Positions 8,491-19,827 of a DNA stretch of 64,000 nucleotides are shown piece by piece (the first letter of the stretch is position 1; each line of letters starts with the position of its first letter). The translations under genes and the position numbers were made by a program. Origin of the DNA: Solidesulfovibrio fructosivorans JJ] (GTDB taxonomy: Bacteria > Desulfobacterota > Desulfovibrionia > Desulfovibrionales > Desulfovibrionaceae); NCBI RefSeq assembly GCF_000179555.1, contig NZ_AECZ01000013.1, positions 59,136 to 123,135 on the forward strand. The letters are read 5' to 3'. The notes under the pieces are model-generated. The model had not been told where the DNA came from. It did no database searches and saw only the letters and a program-made list of their open reading frames with translations.

Positions 8491-9576
8491 TTATTTGATG
8501 AGGTCTTTTACCTTTTCGACTCTAAAATTGTCGTATGTATTTTTGAGATCGTAAAAAATCTGTAACATTTTATGACGTTTGACGTAGTCTCGCCAAAGAC
8601 CGTTATGTGTGAAAATATACTTTAAATTATCCTGTTCTTTTTTTGTAGTGAGGTGTAACGAATTTAAGATGTTTATAAGTTTCTCTGTGCTTCTGAGTAA
8701 TATTTCACTTGTGATTTGAGGGTCTCCAGAAGAAAAGAGTTCAGAAAGTACAAAGAAACCATAGTCTATTTCTTGAAAGTCAGACTCGAAATATTTATCT
8801 GTTTCGTAGAGTTGGATGAATGTGAATCCATTATGTGGTTCGTCTTGAGGGAATGCATCGTAACAAAAAGACATTTTGTATTTAAAAAACTTTGATTCAC
8901 TGATAATTCGTAAAAAGTCGGAACAACAGTTGTAAAGAGAGAAAAAATATCCAGCGAAAAAAGTATTAAAATACCCAAAGTCTGGGTCAATCCATGGGAA
9001 TTTTAAGAATGATTTTGATAGACGAATAACTTTATAAGTGCCTTCTCCATCGCCTTGAGAATTTTTACCATCAGTAATTTCTACAGATTCTTCCCACCAT
9101 CCACTCCTAGAGTCAAATTTAAACAAAATTTTTAAAAAATCGTTGATATCTTGCGGGATAAAAAAATTATTATTTATATATAGTATTCTCTTGAAATCAT
9201 CGAAAAAAGCATAACCAGATTTTTTCCCTGCTAAAAAGAGTGCTTTGTCAAAATCAACTTTAGGACATAAGTTTCTAATGCCATTGAGAAGCTCAATAAC
9301 TGTGTTTTTTGCAAGAACAACATTGTCTTTTTTTCCCCAGATTCTAACACCCTGCTCTCTTAGATTGGTGAACTCATAGTGGGGGATTAGTATTTTGTTA
9401 AGTGTTTCTGTGGCTACTTTGCTCAGAGAGTCCCTGAGCTCTTGAGTGTGTTTTTCGAGTTCTGTCTTGCTAGTTTCTTTAATAATTAATGTATCCAAGG
9501 AGTTGTCAGAAGAGTATTCTTGTAACGTCTTGGTTTTTAGGGACTTAAGAGCTATCTCTTTAAAACTGTCTGGCAT
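8491..9576 (-). CDS. AT-rich soluble protein with possible V4R-like domain, function unknown
   Basis: A 361-residue product with no signal peptide or membrane segment and strongly AT-biased codons. The ATG at 9576 is preferred over the in-frame GTG at 9588, because GTGAGG forms its ribosome-binding site. Residues 20-65 are helical and charged. Roughly residues 85-235 show a pattern I associate with V4R (vinyl-4-reductase) small-molecule-binding folds: GKKSGYAFFDDF, then FKFDSRSGWW, then a FFAGYFFSLY helix and a Cys-containing final strand. The match is by eye and weak. A C-terminal helical region follows. It is the first gene of a two-gene cassette with the four-helix membrane protein; a sensor role is only inferred. 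Confidence 0.65.
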   Translation of the reverse strand: MPDSFKEIALKSLKTKTLQEYSSDNSLDTLIIKETSKTELEKHTQELRDSLSKVATETLNKILIPHYEFTNLREQGVRIWGKKDNVVLAKNTVIELLNGIRNLCPKVDFDKALFLAGKKSGYAFFDDFKRILYINNNFFIPQDINDFLKILFKFDSRSGWWEESVEITDGKNSQGDGEGTYKVIRLSKSFLKFPWIDPDFGYFNTFFAGYFFSLYNCCSDFLRIISESKFFKYKMSFCYDAFPQDEPHNGFTFIQLYETDKYFESDFQEIDYGFFVLSELFSSGDPQITSEILLRSTEKLINILNSLHLTTKKEQDNLKYIFTHNGLWRDYVKRHKMLQIFYDLKNTYDNFRVEKVKDLIK

Positions 9577-9598
9577 TGTTAACCTCACTTTCTAAAAA

Positions 9599-9627
9599 TC
9601 TTGACCAGTTTCATTAGTAAATGTCAA
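9599..9627 (-). promoter_or_regulatory. Candidate promoter for the AT-rich cassette
   Basis: On the minus strand a perfect -35 hexamer TTGACA (9627-9622) is followed after 17 bp by TCAAGA (9604-9599), a weak -10. It lies 23 bp upstream of the ATG at 9576. If real, the cassette carries its own promoter in addition to read-through from gatA. Two ATAGTTATA repeats lie just upstream, next to the gatA stop. Confidence 0.35.
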
Positions 9628-9656
9628 CAGTAAATAGTTATAGCTATGCTTGATAG

Positions 9657-11123
<1,467 letters not shown>

Positions 11124-11155
11124 GACAAATCCTTTATGCACATGCCCCCTTTCCC

Positions 11156-11216
11156 CTGATTCGGGGGGCCGGGGGATGCTTGTCCCCGGCGGGGTGCGGG
11201 GCGGCGTCCCGCGCGG
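11156..11216. repeat. Degenerate copy of the C/G-rich repeat arm between gatC and gatA
   Basis: On the minus strand the spacer reads CCCCGCCGGGGACAAGCAT followed by CCCCCGGCCCCCCGA, matching the order of blocks in the composite element arm (CCCCGCCGGGAGG then GGCCCCCCGGTCCCCCC at 1834-1780). It can form a GGGGAC-to-GTCCCC-type hairpin between the two cotranscribed genes. Confidence 0.45.
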
Positions 11217-11227
11217 CTTCTCTTTTC

Positions 11228-11512
11228 TTAAACGATCTTCGGCACGACGAAGAACTGGCCGTCGGTGGCCGGCGCGTTGGCCAGCACCTTGTCGCGGGGG
11301 CAGGTCTTTTGCGCCTTGTCCTCACGTAGCGGCGTGTCGTGGAGCACCGGGCTGTAAAGCGGCTCCACGCCTTGGGTATCCACCGCGCCGAGCGTGTCCA
11401 TATAGGCCAGGATGTCTTCCATCTGGCCAGCGAATCCGGCCAGGGCCTCCTCGTCGAAACGAAGCCGCGCCAGTTTGGCCACCTTGGCCGCTTCTTCCGG
11501 GCTGATCTTCAT
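11228..11512 (-). CDS. gatC: Asp-tRNA(Asn)/Glu-tRNA(Gln) amidotransferase subunit C
   Basis: A 94-residue protein of the usual GatC length. It opens with the family pattern ([19 protein letters not shown]), has the central [10 protein letters not shown] helix segment and the Pro-rich [14 protein letters not shown] belt that wraps around GatA, and ends in FFVVPKIV, the typical C-terminus (family FxVPKVv). It stabilises the GatA-GatB interface. It lies between the lipoprotein gene and gatA on the minus strand. Confidence 0.95.
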   Translation of the reverse strand: MKISPEEAAKVAKLARLRFDEEALAGFAGQMEDILAYMDTLGAVDTQGVEPLYSPVLHDTPLREDKAQKTCPRDKVLANAPATDGQFFVVPKIV

Positions 11513-11534
11513 AAAAACAAACTTCCTTGGGTCA

Positions 11535-13025
11535 TCAGGAGACCGACATGACCTGCTGGTGGGCCGGAACCGGCACCAACGGGGCGGGTTGTTGCTGCTG
11601 CCCCGGCTGGGGCGTGGTCGGCGCGGCCGGTTGCGGCTGGGCCGGGGCCGGCGCGTATGGCTGCGTTTCCGGCTGGGCGGCCGGCGCGGGATTGGGCGAA
11701 TAGGACTGCTCGGTTTCCGGGGCCGGATTTTCCAGGGCCTTTTGCCGGATGGCGTTCAGGCGCTGGCGGAATCCCTCGGGATCGAGCAGCACCGGCCCGG
11801 CCACGGACGGCCGAAACAGGTACATGGCCACATGGGCCCGGCCATCCGGTCCGTAGGACAGGGGGGCCATGCTGAACTCCATGCCTGTGGCGGCCTGGGC
11901 GAGGCGGGCGCTGACTTCCTGTGGCGGCGTGCCCTGGGGCAGCCGGCCCAGGCGGGCGGCGAAGCGGGCGAAGTCGTAGCCGAGCGCCTCCCACATGTCG
12001 GGGTGCTCGTCGCCGGCGGCGCGCATGGCCGCGATGAGGTTCTGGGTGGCCTTGCCCTGGCTTTCGGGCCACCAGGCTCCGGGGCACACGGCCAGACGGT
12101 AGTTGTTGATGTTGATCGGCGTCTTGTTGGCGGCCGCGCGGTAGAGGGCCTCGGTCCACAGCTGCGGGCCGAGGATGAGCAGATCGTCGACCTTGTTGCG
12201 GAAGAAGTTGGCCAGCACCTTGTCCGCCCGGGACCAGTCGTCCGGGATGAACACGGCGCCGAAGCCGGGGCGGCCGCCGCCGGTCTTGAGCATCTCCAAC
12301 ACGGTGGCGTCCCAGCCCGTGGCGTCCTGGGGCGAATACACGCCCGTGGCCGTGATCTGCCCGCCGAGCTGGGCCGCGGCCAGGGCAAAGGCCTCGCTCA
12401 TGGACTGCCCGTAGCGGTCGCCGGGGCGCAGGATGCCGAACTGGGTGATGCCGTAATTGCTCAGCGACAGGCGCAAAAGCGCGTCGATCTCATCGGCCGC
12501 GCTGGGGAAAAACCGCCAGGCGTCGATGCCCTCACGGGCCTCGCCGAGGTTGGACAAAAAGGCCAGAAAGACCCGGGATTGCAACATCCCGGTCGATTGC
12601 AGCTCCTTGAGCGTCAAGGGGTGCATCGGCCCGCCCACCACGCCGACTTCCGGCGGCAGGTTGCGCAGGGTGTTGACCCAATCGGGCTGGGTCGCGTCGA
12701 TGACGATGACGTCCAGGGGCGTGCCGGCCGCGGCCAGTTCGTCCTGGGCCGCCTTGATGCCCTTTTGCACCTTGCCGCCGAGTTCGCGGAACGGACCGCC
12801 CAGGGGCAGCAGCACGGCCACGGTGTTCTGGGCCACGGGCTTTGGCGGCGGAGCGGGCGTCACGACCGCTGGGGGCGGCGCATGCGGCGTCGGCGGAGGC
12901 GGCGGCGTTTGGGAACCGCCGAAAAAGCCGCCGCACCCCGAGAGGGCGACGGACAGGACGAGACACAACAGCAACCTCGCGGCAAGGCGGGGGGGAATGC
13001 GTATAAATGGAGTCTTGGCGTGCAT
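11535..13025 (-). CDS. Penicillin-binding protein activator-like lipoprotein (LppC/LpoA, periplasmic-binding fold)
   Basis: The 496-residue product has a lipoprotein signal with lipobox ALSGC (Cys31), then a Pro/Ala-rich linker, then a type I periplasmic-binding fold starting NTVAVLLPLGGPFRELG and continuing with GVVGGPMHPLTLKELQ. This organisation is that of LppC/LpoA-like proteins and of Leu/Ile/Val-binding-like lipoproteins in Desulfovibrio. The C-terminal 60 residues are Pro/Gln/Ala-rich and probably disordered. It is upstream of gatC on the same strand with a 22-bp gap. A role in activating a peptidoglycan synthase is the family expectation; ligand binding cannot be judged here. Confidence 0.75.
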   Translation of the reverse strand: MHAKTPFIRIPPRLAARLLLCLVLSVALSGCGGFFGGSQTPPPPPTPHAPPPAVVTPAPPPKPVAQNTVAVLLPLGGPFRELGGKVQKGIKAAQDELAAAGTPLDVIVIDATQPDWVNTLRNLPPEVGVVGGPMHPLTLKELQSTGMLQSRVFLAFLSNLGEAREGIDAWRFFPSAADEIDALLRLSLSNYGITQFGILRPGDRYGQSMSEAFALAAAQLGGQITATGVYSPQDATGWDATVLEMLKTGGGRPGFGAVFIPDDWSRADKVLANFFRNKVDDLLILGPQLWTEALYRAAANKTPININNYRLAVCPGAWWPESQGKATQNLIAAMRAAGDEHPDMWEALGYDFARFAARLGRLPQGTPPQEVSARLAQAATGMEFSMAPLSYGPDGRAHVAMYLFRPSVAGPVLLDPEGFRQRLNAIRQKALENPAPETEQSYSPNPAPAAQPETQPYAPAPAQPQPAAPTTPQPGQQQQPAPLVPVPAHQQVMSVS

Positions 13026-13070
13026 GGGCGAACCGGGGGTTTGGCGGCCGTGCCGCCGTGGCCTAGCATG

Positions 13071-13108
13071 AAAAAAGCCTGACCCGTCTAGGGGACGGAT
13101 CAGGCTTT
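13071..13108 (-). terminator. Intrinsic terminator of dnaK
   Basis: On the minus strand AAAGCCTGATCCGTC and GACGGGTCAGGCTTT form a 15-bp stem with one mismatch pair and a five-base loop, followed by a run of T. It lies 47 bp beyond the dnaK stop and separates the heat-shock operon from the lipoprotein gene. Confidence 0.85.
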
Positions 13109-13154
13109 CAACTACGCGTGATCGGACGCGAAAGCAAGTGCGCGCCCGGCGCGG

Positions 13155-15071
<1,917 letters not shown>

Positions 15072-15200
15072 GATAGCCTTTCCTCCTTGGTGGTTCCGGT
15101 ATGGTCTCTCGTCCTGCGGACGGATAATTTCCTGGTGACAGGCAGCTATATAAGGCCCGATTCATGCGAGTAAAGGGGCTTTGGCGAAAAAAAAGGGGTC

Positions 15201-15737
15201 CTAACCGGCGTTTTGGGCCTTGTTGACCATGACTTTGGCCGGCCGCAGCAGACGGCCGCGCAGGCTGTAGCCCTTTTGGACCACCTGGGCCACGGCGTCG
15301 TCGGGCAGGTCGGGGCGCGCGGCCATGCCCAGCGCCTCGTGGGTTTCGGGATTGAACGCCTCGCCTTCGGCGCCGAATTCGGCCACGCCGTGGCGGGCCA
15401 GGATGTCCACGAAGGCCTTTCTGGTCATGTCCACGCCGACCACGAAGTCCTTGCAGGCTTCGTTGCCCCGGCCATGGGCCAGGGCCAGGTCGAGGTGGTC
15501 GAGGACGGGCAGAAGTTCCGACACCAGGGATTCGGTGGCGTACTTCTGGAACTCTTCCTTTTCCTTCAGAAGGCGTTTTTTGAGATTTTCGGTTTCGGCC
15601 AGGGTGCGCAGGCGGCGGTCGGCTTCGGCGGCCAGCTCGGCGCGAAGCTGCTCGATTTCCGCCTCGGGGGAGAGGTCGGTCGCGCCGGTTTCCTCGGGGG
15701 TGGCGGCGTCTTCGGGATTTTTCGGCTCAGGTGACAT
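15201..15737 (-). CDS. grpE: Nucleotide exchange factor GrpE
   Basis: The 178-residue protein has an acidic, Pro/Glu-rich N-terminus, a long coiled-coil helix (about residues 25-75, with AETENLKKRLLKEKEEFQKY), and the beta-domain typical of GrpE with VGVDMTRKAF and the closing VVQKGYSLRGRLLRPAKVMV signature. It releases ADP from DnaK. It lies between hrcA and dnaK in the class I heat-shock operon and follows the usual hrcA-grpE-dnaK order. Confidence 0.97.
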   Translation of the reverse strand: MSPEPKNPEDAATPEETGATDLSPEAEIEQLRAELAAEADRRLRTLAETENLKKRLLKEKEEFQKYATESLVSELLPVLDHLDLALAHGRGNEACKDFVVGVDMTRKAFVDILARHGVAEFGAEGEAFNPETHEALGMAARPDLPDDAVAQVVQKGYSLRGRLLRPAKVMVNKAQNAG

Positions 15738-15817
15738 GCTTCCTCCAGGACGTACCCGCTTGGACGCGAAAAAAGGCCGGCAATAACCGGTCGCGACACA
15801 AGCGGAGGCTTTTTCGG

Positions 15818-16855
15818 TTAAAAACGCCGGTCAAGCAGCCGGCTCAAGGTGTCGGCGGTAAAATTCACCACAGGCACCAGCTTGGCGTAATCCATGCGCA
15901 ACGGGCCGATGAGGCCGATGGCCCCCAGCGGATGGGAGCCCGCTCCGTAGGGCGCGGTGATGACGCCGACGTCGGCCAGGGCGGCGCGGTCAAGTTCGCC
16001 GCCGATGGTTATTACCGTTTTAAGCTCGTTTGCGGTTTTGTCCAGTAGTTCGAGCAGGATCGTGCGCTCTTCAAGTACGCGCATAAGCTCGCGCAGGTGT
16101 TCGGCGTCGGTGAATCCCGGCTGGCCGAGAATGTTGGACGTGCCGTCGACGATGACTTCGCTTGCCGCCTCGCGCTCCCCGTCGAGGGCGGAGCTGGCCA
16201 GGGTCAGGGCCTGCCGGCACAGGGCGTTGACGGTCCGCTTGGCTTCCTCGAGTTCGCGCACGAGTCTGGCCCGGACCTCGCTTACGGTCATGTCCCCGAA
16301 CAGGTCATTCAAATAATTGGCGTAGCTGACGAGGTTGTCGGCCGTGACCTCGGGGGCGGTCTCGATGACCCGGGTGCGCACGAGGCCGCCCTGGAGCACC
16401 AGCAGGACCATGATCAGCCCGGGGTTCAGCAGGGAAAAGTCGATGCGCTTGAACCGCGCGTCGGCCTGCTTGGGCGCGATGACCATGGCCACCTGGAGCG
16501 ACAACCCGGCCAAAACGCGCGAGGCCCGGCGCAACAGGTCGCCCACCTCGAGCCCGGCCGTGGCCAGGTCGCCGGCGATGCGGCGGCGCTGCCTGGCGGC
16601 CAGGGGCGAGGGACGCATGACCGTGTCGAGGTAGAAGCGGAAGGCCTTGGGCGTGGGCACCCGGCCGGCCGAGGTGTGGGGCTGGTCCAGGTAGCCGGCC
16701 TCGGTCAGGTCGGCCATGATGTTGCGGATGGAGGCCGGGGACAGGCCCAGGGTGCTGATTTTGGAAACGGCCCGGGACCCGACCGGCGAAGCCGTGGCGA
16801 TATAGACCTCGATGATGGTGGTCAGCACGTCCCGTTCGCGATCCTGAAGCGTCAT
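15818..16855 (-). CDS. hrcA: Heat-inducible transcription repressor HrcA
   Basis: The 345-residue repressor has the N-terminal winged helix (TLQDRERDVLTTIIEVYIAT, then SPASIRNIMADLTEAGYL and QPHTSAGRVPT), the central GAF-like region and the C-terminal GPLRMDYAKLVP signature. I chose the ATG at 16855: an upstream in-frame ATG at 16888 lies inside the CIRCE operator, so it cannot sensibly be the start. HrcA binds CIRCE with GroEL assistance and represses its own operon (hrcA-grpE-dnaK). Confidence 0.96.
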   Translation of the reverse strand: MTLQDRERDVLTTIIEVYIATASPVGSRAVSKISTLGLSPASIRNIMADLTEAGYLDQPHTSAGRVPTPKAFRFYLDTVMRPSPLAARQRRRIAGDLATAGLEVGDLLRRASRVLAGLSLQVAMVIAPKQADARFKRIDFSLLNPGLIMVLLVLQGGLVRTRVIETAPEVTADNLVSYANYLNDLFGDMTVSEVRARLVRELEEAKRTVNALCRQALTLASSALDGEREAASEVIVDGTSNILGQPGFTDAEHLRELMRVLEERTILLELLDKTANELKTVITIGGELDRAALADVGVITAPYGAGSHPLGAIGLIGPLRMDYAKLVPVVNFTADTLSRLLDRRF

Positions 16856-16872
16856 GATGGTGCATCCCCAGT

Positions 16873-16899
16873 TTGGCACTCGAATCAACAGAGTGCCAA
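16873..16899 (-). promoter_or_regulatory. CIRCE operator
   Basis: TTGGCACTC, nine bases, GAGTGCCAA: a perfect inverted repeat with the canonical N9 spacer, differing from the consensus arm TTAGCACTC at one symmetric position. It lies 18 bp upstream of the hrcA ATG and is the binding site of HrcA, so the operon is a class I heat-shock unit. Confidence 0.95.
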
Positions 16900-17061
16900 A
16901 CGAGTAACAATCCGATCACGGCGTGTCAAGGGAAGAGGCGTAAATGAAGGTATATCTTCTCAAAATAACAGGGGTTTTCAAAACGAATCGCCGCGAGGCT
17001 TCCGACTGCCTCCAAGGCTCCGGGCAAAGCGACGGAGCCGGCCCCGGGACATGCGCGACGG

Positions 17062-17760
17062 CTACCGGGCGGCGAGGGCCTGGGCGTCGTTTGTGGTGCG
17101 GTCCATGGCCTCGAGGGCGAAGCGCACGGCCGCTTCGGGGTCCTTGTCGACGATGGCGGTCAAAAGGCCCGTGTGGATGCGGTGTTGGTACTGGTTGACG
17201 CCCCGGTCGGCGATAAGGGTGTCGAGAAAGTCCTGAAAGACCATGCAGAAGCTGCGGTAGAGGTCGGCCAAAAGTCCATTGCCGCTGGCCGTGGCCACGG
17301 CGGTGTGGAAGGCGATGTCGGCGGTCACGTAACCGTGGGCGTCGCCGGCGGCATGTGCGGCCTGCTTTTTCTCCAGACACTCGCGCATGGTCTCGATATC
17401 GGCGGCGCTGCGGTTGGCGGCGGCCAGCCGGACCGTCTCCACCTCGAGGATGCGCCGCACCTCGCGTATCTCCTCGGCCTTGGCCCGGCGCAGGCGGTAT
17501 TCCAGTGGTTCGTGGCCCGAAGGGCGCTCCAGCACGTAGGTGCCGTCGCCCTGGCGCACTTCCAAAAGCCCGGCGCTGACCAGCACGCGTACGGCCTCGC
17601 GCACGGTGGAGCGGCCCACGCCAAGCTGGGCCATGAGCGTGGGTTCGGTGGGGATTTTGGACCCCGGCGCAAACACGCCCAGGGAAATCTTTTCCTGGAT
17701 CTGCTGGATGACGAGATCGCCGAGTTTGCGGCTGCGCACGGGGGTAAGGCGGGTCGGCAT
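17062..17760 (-). CDS. FadR-subfamily GntR transcriptional regulator
   Basis: The 232-residue protein has an N-terminal winged helix-turn-helix (about residues 12-75, with GSKIPTEPTLMAQLGVGRSTVREAVRVL broken into the usual helices) and an all-helical FCD effector domain with the metal-ligand pattern (Asp, His in IAFHTAVATASGN, later His in HRIHTGLL). Such regulators sense organic acids through a bound metal. The ATG at 17760 has AAGGAGAT upstream. It is divergent from the Tat-exported binding protein at 17987, with 226 bp between, so it may control that pair; the ligand is unknown. Confidence 0.9.
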   Translation of the reverse strand: MPTRLTPVRSRKLGDLVIQQIQEKISLGVFAPGSKIPTEPTLMAQLGVGRSTVREAVRVLVSAGLLEVRQGDGTYVLERPSGHEPLEYRLRRAKAEEIREVRRILEVETVRLAAANRSAADIETMRECLEKKQAAHAAGDAHGYVTADIAFHTAVATASGNGLLADLYRSFCMVFQDFLDTLIADRGVNQYQHRIHTGLLTAIVDKDPEAAVRFALEAMDRTTNDAQALAAR

Positions 17761-17986
17761 CGTCTGATGATCTCCTTGGTCTCGGTACAGAATTTTCGTG
17801 ACTTTTGTCAACGGGGCATCAGCCGTGAGCCCGGTACGTCAGAGGCCGGAGAATCCGGGGCAGCATCGCTGTGCTCGATACCTCAAGCGTCCTCGGATAG
17901 AAACAGGGTATTGGATTGTGCCGTGTCGATGCCGTAGGCTGGCCGCTTCACGACATCCGGTCCGGAGAGGGACCAAAGGAGGGGCG

Positions 17987-18850
17987 ATGCGGGAGAAAAC
18001 GGATTGTCCGGGACGGCGTCTTTTTCTCAAGACAGCCGCGGTTTCCGCCTGCGGGGCGCTTTGCGGCGTCGCGCCGGCGCGGGCGGCCCAGGCGGTACAG
18101 TCGGGCGAGGTGCTGCGGGTCTGGTCGTGCGGCGGGCTGGCCGAGGCCATGATGCCGGCCAACCTGGAGTTCGAGGCCAAAGCGGGCGCCAAGGTGGCCT
18201 ATACCGGGGCCTTTGCCGCGGCGCTCGGCAAATCCCTGCTCGGCTCGGCCACCACTGACGTGTTCGCCGCCCGGGTGCTGGCCCTGGCCCAAAAACTGCG
18301 CGCCACCGGCAAGATGGCCTGGTTCAAGCCGCTTTGCTTCACGCAATACGTGCTGGTCACGCCGCCGGGCAATCCGGCCGGCATCAAAAGCGTCGAGGAC
18401 CTGGCCCGGCCCGGAGTCAAGGTGGTGTTGGCCCCGGAGGCTTCCCCGCCCGGGGGCGCGGCGTCTCTTGCCCTGCTCAAAAAAGCCGGGGTCTTGGAAG
18501 CGGCCCGGAAAAACGCCGTGACCGAGGGCACTTGCGTCCAGCGCGTCATGGACGACATCCTCTCCGGACGCGGCGACGTGTCCGTGGTCGAACTGCGGGT
18601 GACGCGGCTGCCCCAGTTTGCCGGCCGCATGGACGTCGTGCCCATCGACGAAGGTTTTTTCCCGCCGCCGCCCATGACCTTCACCGTCGGCGTCATGGAG
18701 AGCGCGACCAACAAGGACCTGGCCGAGCGCTATGCCAACTTTCTGGTCTCGCCCGAAGGGCAGGCCCATTTCGAGCGCCAGGGGTTCATCCCGGCCATCT
18801 CGGACAAGGGCCGGCGACTGGTGGAAAAATACGGGGTGCGCGATGTCTGA
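17987..18850 (+). CDS. Tat-exported periplasmic binding protein, ModA/ABC-type fold
   Basis: The 287-residue product has a twin-arginine-type leader (CPGRRLFLKTAAVSACGALC) with a hydrophobic core and an Ala-rich cleavage zone (PARAAQA), so it is probably exported folded, as for proteins loaded with a cofactor in the cytoplasm. The mature part is a type II periplasmic-binding fold (VLRVWSCGGLAEAMMPANLE, then GVKVVLAPEASPPGGAA, then RGDVSVVE), related to molybdate/tungstate or generic anion-binding proteins. The start at 17987 has AAAGGAGG upstream. Its stop overlaps the start of the polyferredoxin gene by eight bases. No permease or ATPase gene accompanies it. Confidence 0.75.
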   Translation: MREKTDCPGRRLFLKTAAVSACGALCGVAPARAAQAVQSGEVLRVWSCGGLAEAMMPANLEFEAKAGAKVAYTGAFAAALGKSLLGSATTDVFAARVLALAQKLRATGKMAWFKPLCFTQYVLVTPPGNPAGIKSVEDLARPGVKVVLAPEASPPGGAASLALLKKAGVLEAARKNAVTEGTCVQRVMDDILSGRGDVSVVELRVTRLPQFAGRMDVVPIDEGFFPPPPMTFTVGVMESATNKDLAERYANFLVSPEGQAHFERQGFIPAISDKGRRLVEKYGVRDV

Positions 18851-19631
18851 GCTTGCGGTTGCCGGCAAGGCTTCTTCGGCGCGGGTGCGCCTGTGGCGTC
18901 GGATCGTGCAGATCGCCGGTCTGGCGGTGCTTGGCGAATGGTCTCTTTATGGCCTGCTGCGTTGTCCCTTCGTGGTGCCGTTTGTCAGTTGCCAGAACTG
19001 TCCGGTCATTACCTGTCCGGGCCGGGTCTTCTCCACCTACTGGGGGTTTTGGCTGCTTTTGCCGCTCTCGGTCCTGGCTGTCGGCCGGGCTTTTTGCGGC
19101 TGGCTCTGCCCGGGCGGGCTGGCCGTGCAGCTTTTCGGCAAGTTCGCCCCCTTTGGCCGCAGATACGGAAGCAAGGCCCTGCGTCTGGCTGGCTACGGCA
19201 AATATCTGGCCCTCGCCGCCTGTCTTTACATCTATTATATAATGGGTCAGCCCCGGGCCGACGTGCCGATCCGGGTGGGGGCCTTTTTCGAATCCGCGAT
19301 CCTGACCTTCGACCATGCCGGCCTGCTGTGGCTGGTGCGTTTCTTCGTCGTCCTGGGCATTCTGGCCTTGGGATTTGTCCTGGCCGGGGCCTGGTGCCGG
19401 TTCGCCTGTCCGATGGGCGGCGCGCTGGAAGCGACCAAGGGCGTGGCGGTTTGGAAGGTCTTCAAGACGAGCGCCTGCACCGGCTGCGGCAAGTGCGACC
19501 GGATATGCGAACTGGCCACGCGTCCCGAGGAAGCCAACTGCACCAACTGCGGCGACTGCCTGGGCGTGTGCCCCGTCGACGCCATCGGCTTCGGCCGCAA
19601 GCCGATGGAGGTGGAGGGGAGGAATGGCTAG
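18843..19631 (+). CDS. Membrane-bound NapH/NosR/CcoG-type 4Fe-4S polyferredoxin
   Basis: The 262-residue protein has about four to five membrane segments, the paired cysteine motifs CGWLCP and CRFACP typical of NapH/NosR/CcoG proteins, an additional Cys-rich loop (CQNCPVITCPG), and two C-terminal 4Fe-4S ferredoxin motifs (CTGCGKCDRICELA and CTNCGDCLGVCPVDA). It moves electrons between the quinone pool or a membrane donor and a periplasmic or cytoplasmic partner. Its ATG overlaps the end of the Tat binding-protein gene, implying a joint function. In known systems such proteins serve nitrate, nitrous oxide or cytochrome oxidase biogenesis; the partner here is not clear. Confidence 0.85.
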   Translation: MSELAVAGKASSARVRLWRRIVQIAGLAVLGEWSLYGLLRCPFVVPFVSCQNCPVITCPGRVFSTYWGFWLLLPLSVLAVGRAFCGWLCPGGLAVQLFGKFAPFGRRYGSKALRLAGYGKYLALAACLYIYYIMGQPRADVPIRVGAFFESAILTFDHAGLLWLVRFFVVLGILALGFVLAGAWCRFACPMGGALEATKGVAVWKVFKTSACTGCGKCDRICELATRPEEANCTNCGDCLGVCPVDAIGFGRKPMEVEGRNG

Positions 19632-19650
19632 TTTTTGAGAAGAGGAGGAT

Positions 19651-19691
19651 GCGAGAGGGGAAACCCTTTAAAAAGGGTTCTCCCCTCTCGC
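19651..19691. repeat. Dispersed palindrome GCGAGAGGGG type, copy 1
   Basis: GCGAGAGGGGAAACCCTTT and its complement AAAGGGTTCTCCCCTCTCGC form a long stem with almost no loop, placed 19 bp after the polyferredoxin stop. Its right flank GCTCTCCCCTTCCTAAACTT is the reverse complement of the left flank of the copy at 57941-57980, so the repeated unit is larger than the hairpin and the two copies lie in opposite orientation. Confidence 0.8.
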
Positions 19692-19784
19692 GCTCTCCCC
19701 TTCCTAAACTTCCTTATAAAGGGATCGTGCGGAAATACGTTGTAATGTGAAATGCTGAGAAGAGAGCCTGGGGGGACGTGGTCG

Positions 19785-19813
19785 AAAGGCTGGGTTTCCC
19801 CGGGCCTTTTTTT
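19785..19813 (+). terminator. Intrinsic terminator between the polyferredoxin and lipase-like genes
   Basis: AAAGGCTGGG, TTTC loop, CCCGGGCCTTT followed by a run of seven T on the plus strand. The stem is imperfect in the middle. It can also serve the convergent hydrolase gene ending at 19828 on the minus strand. Confidence 0.7.
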
Positions 19814-19827
19814 GTGTCTGGGCCCGC

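Noticed and set aside
16856..16888. An upstream in-frame ATG for hrcA
   Set aside because: It lies within the CIRCE operator; the ATG at 16855 aligns with HrcA family starts.
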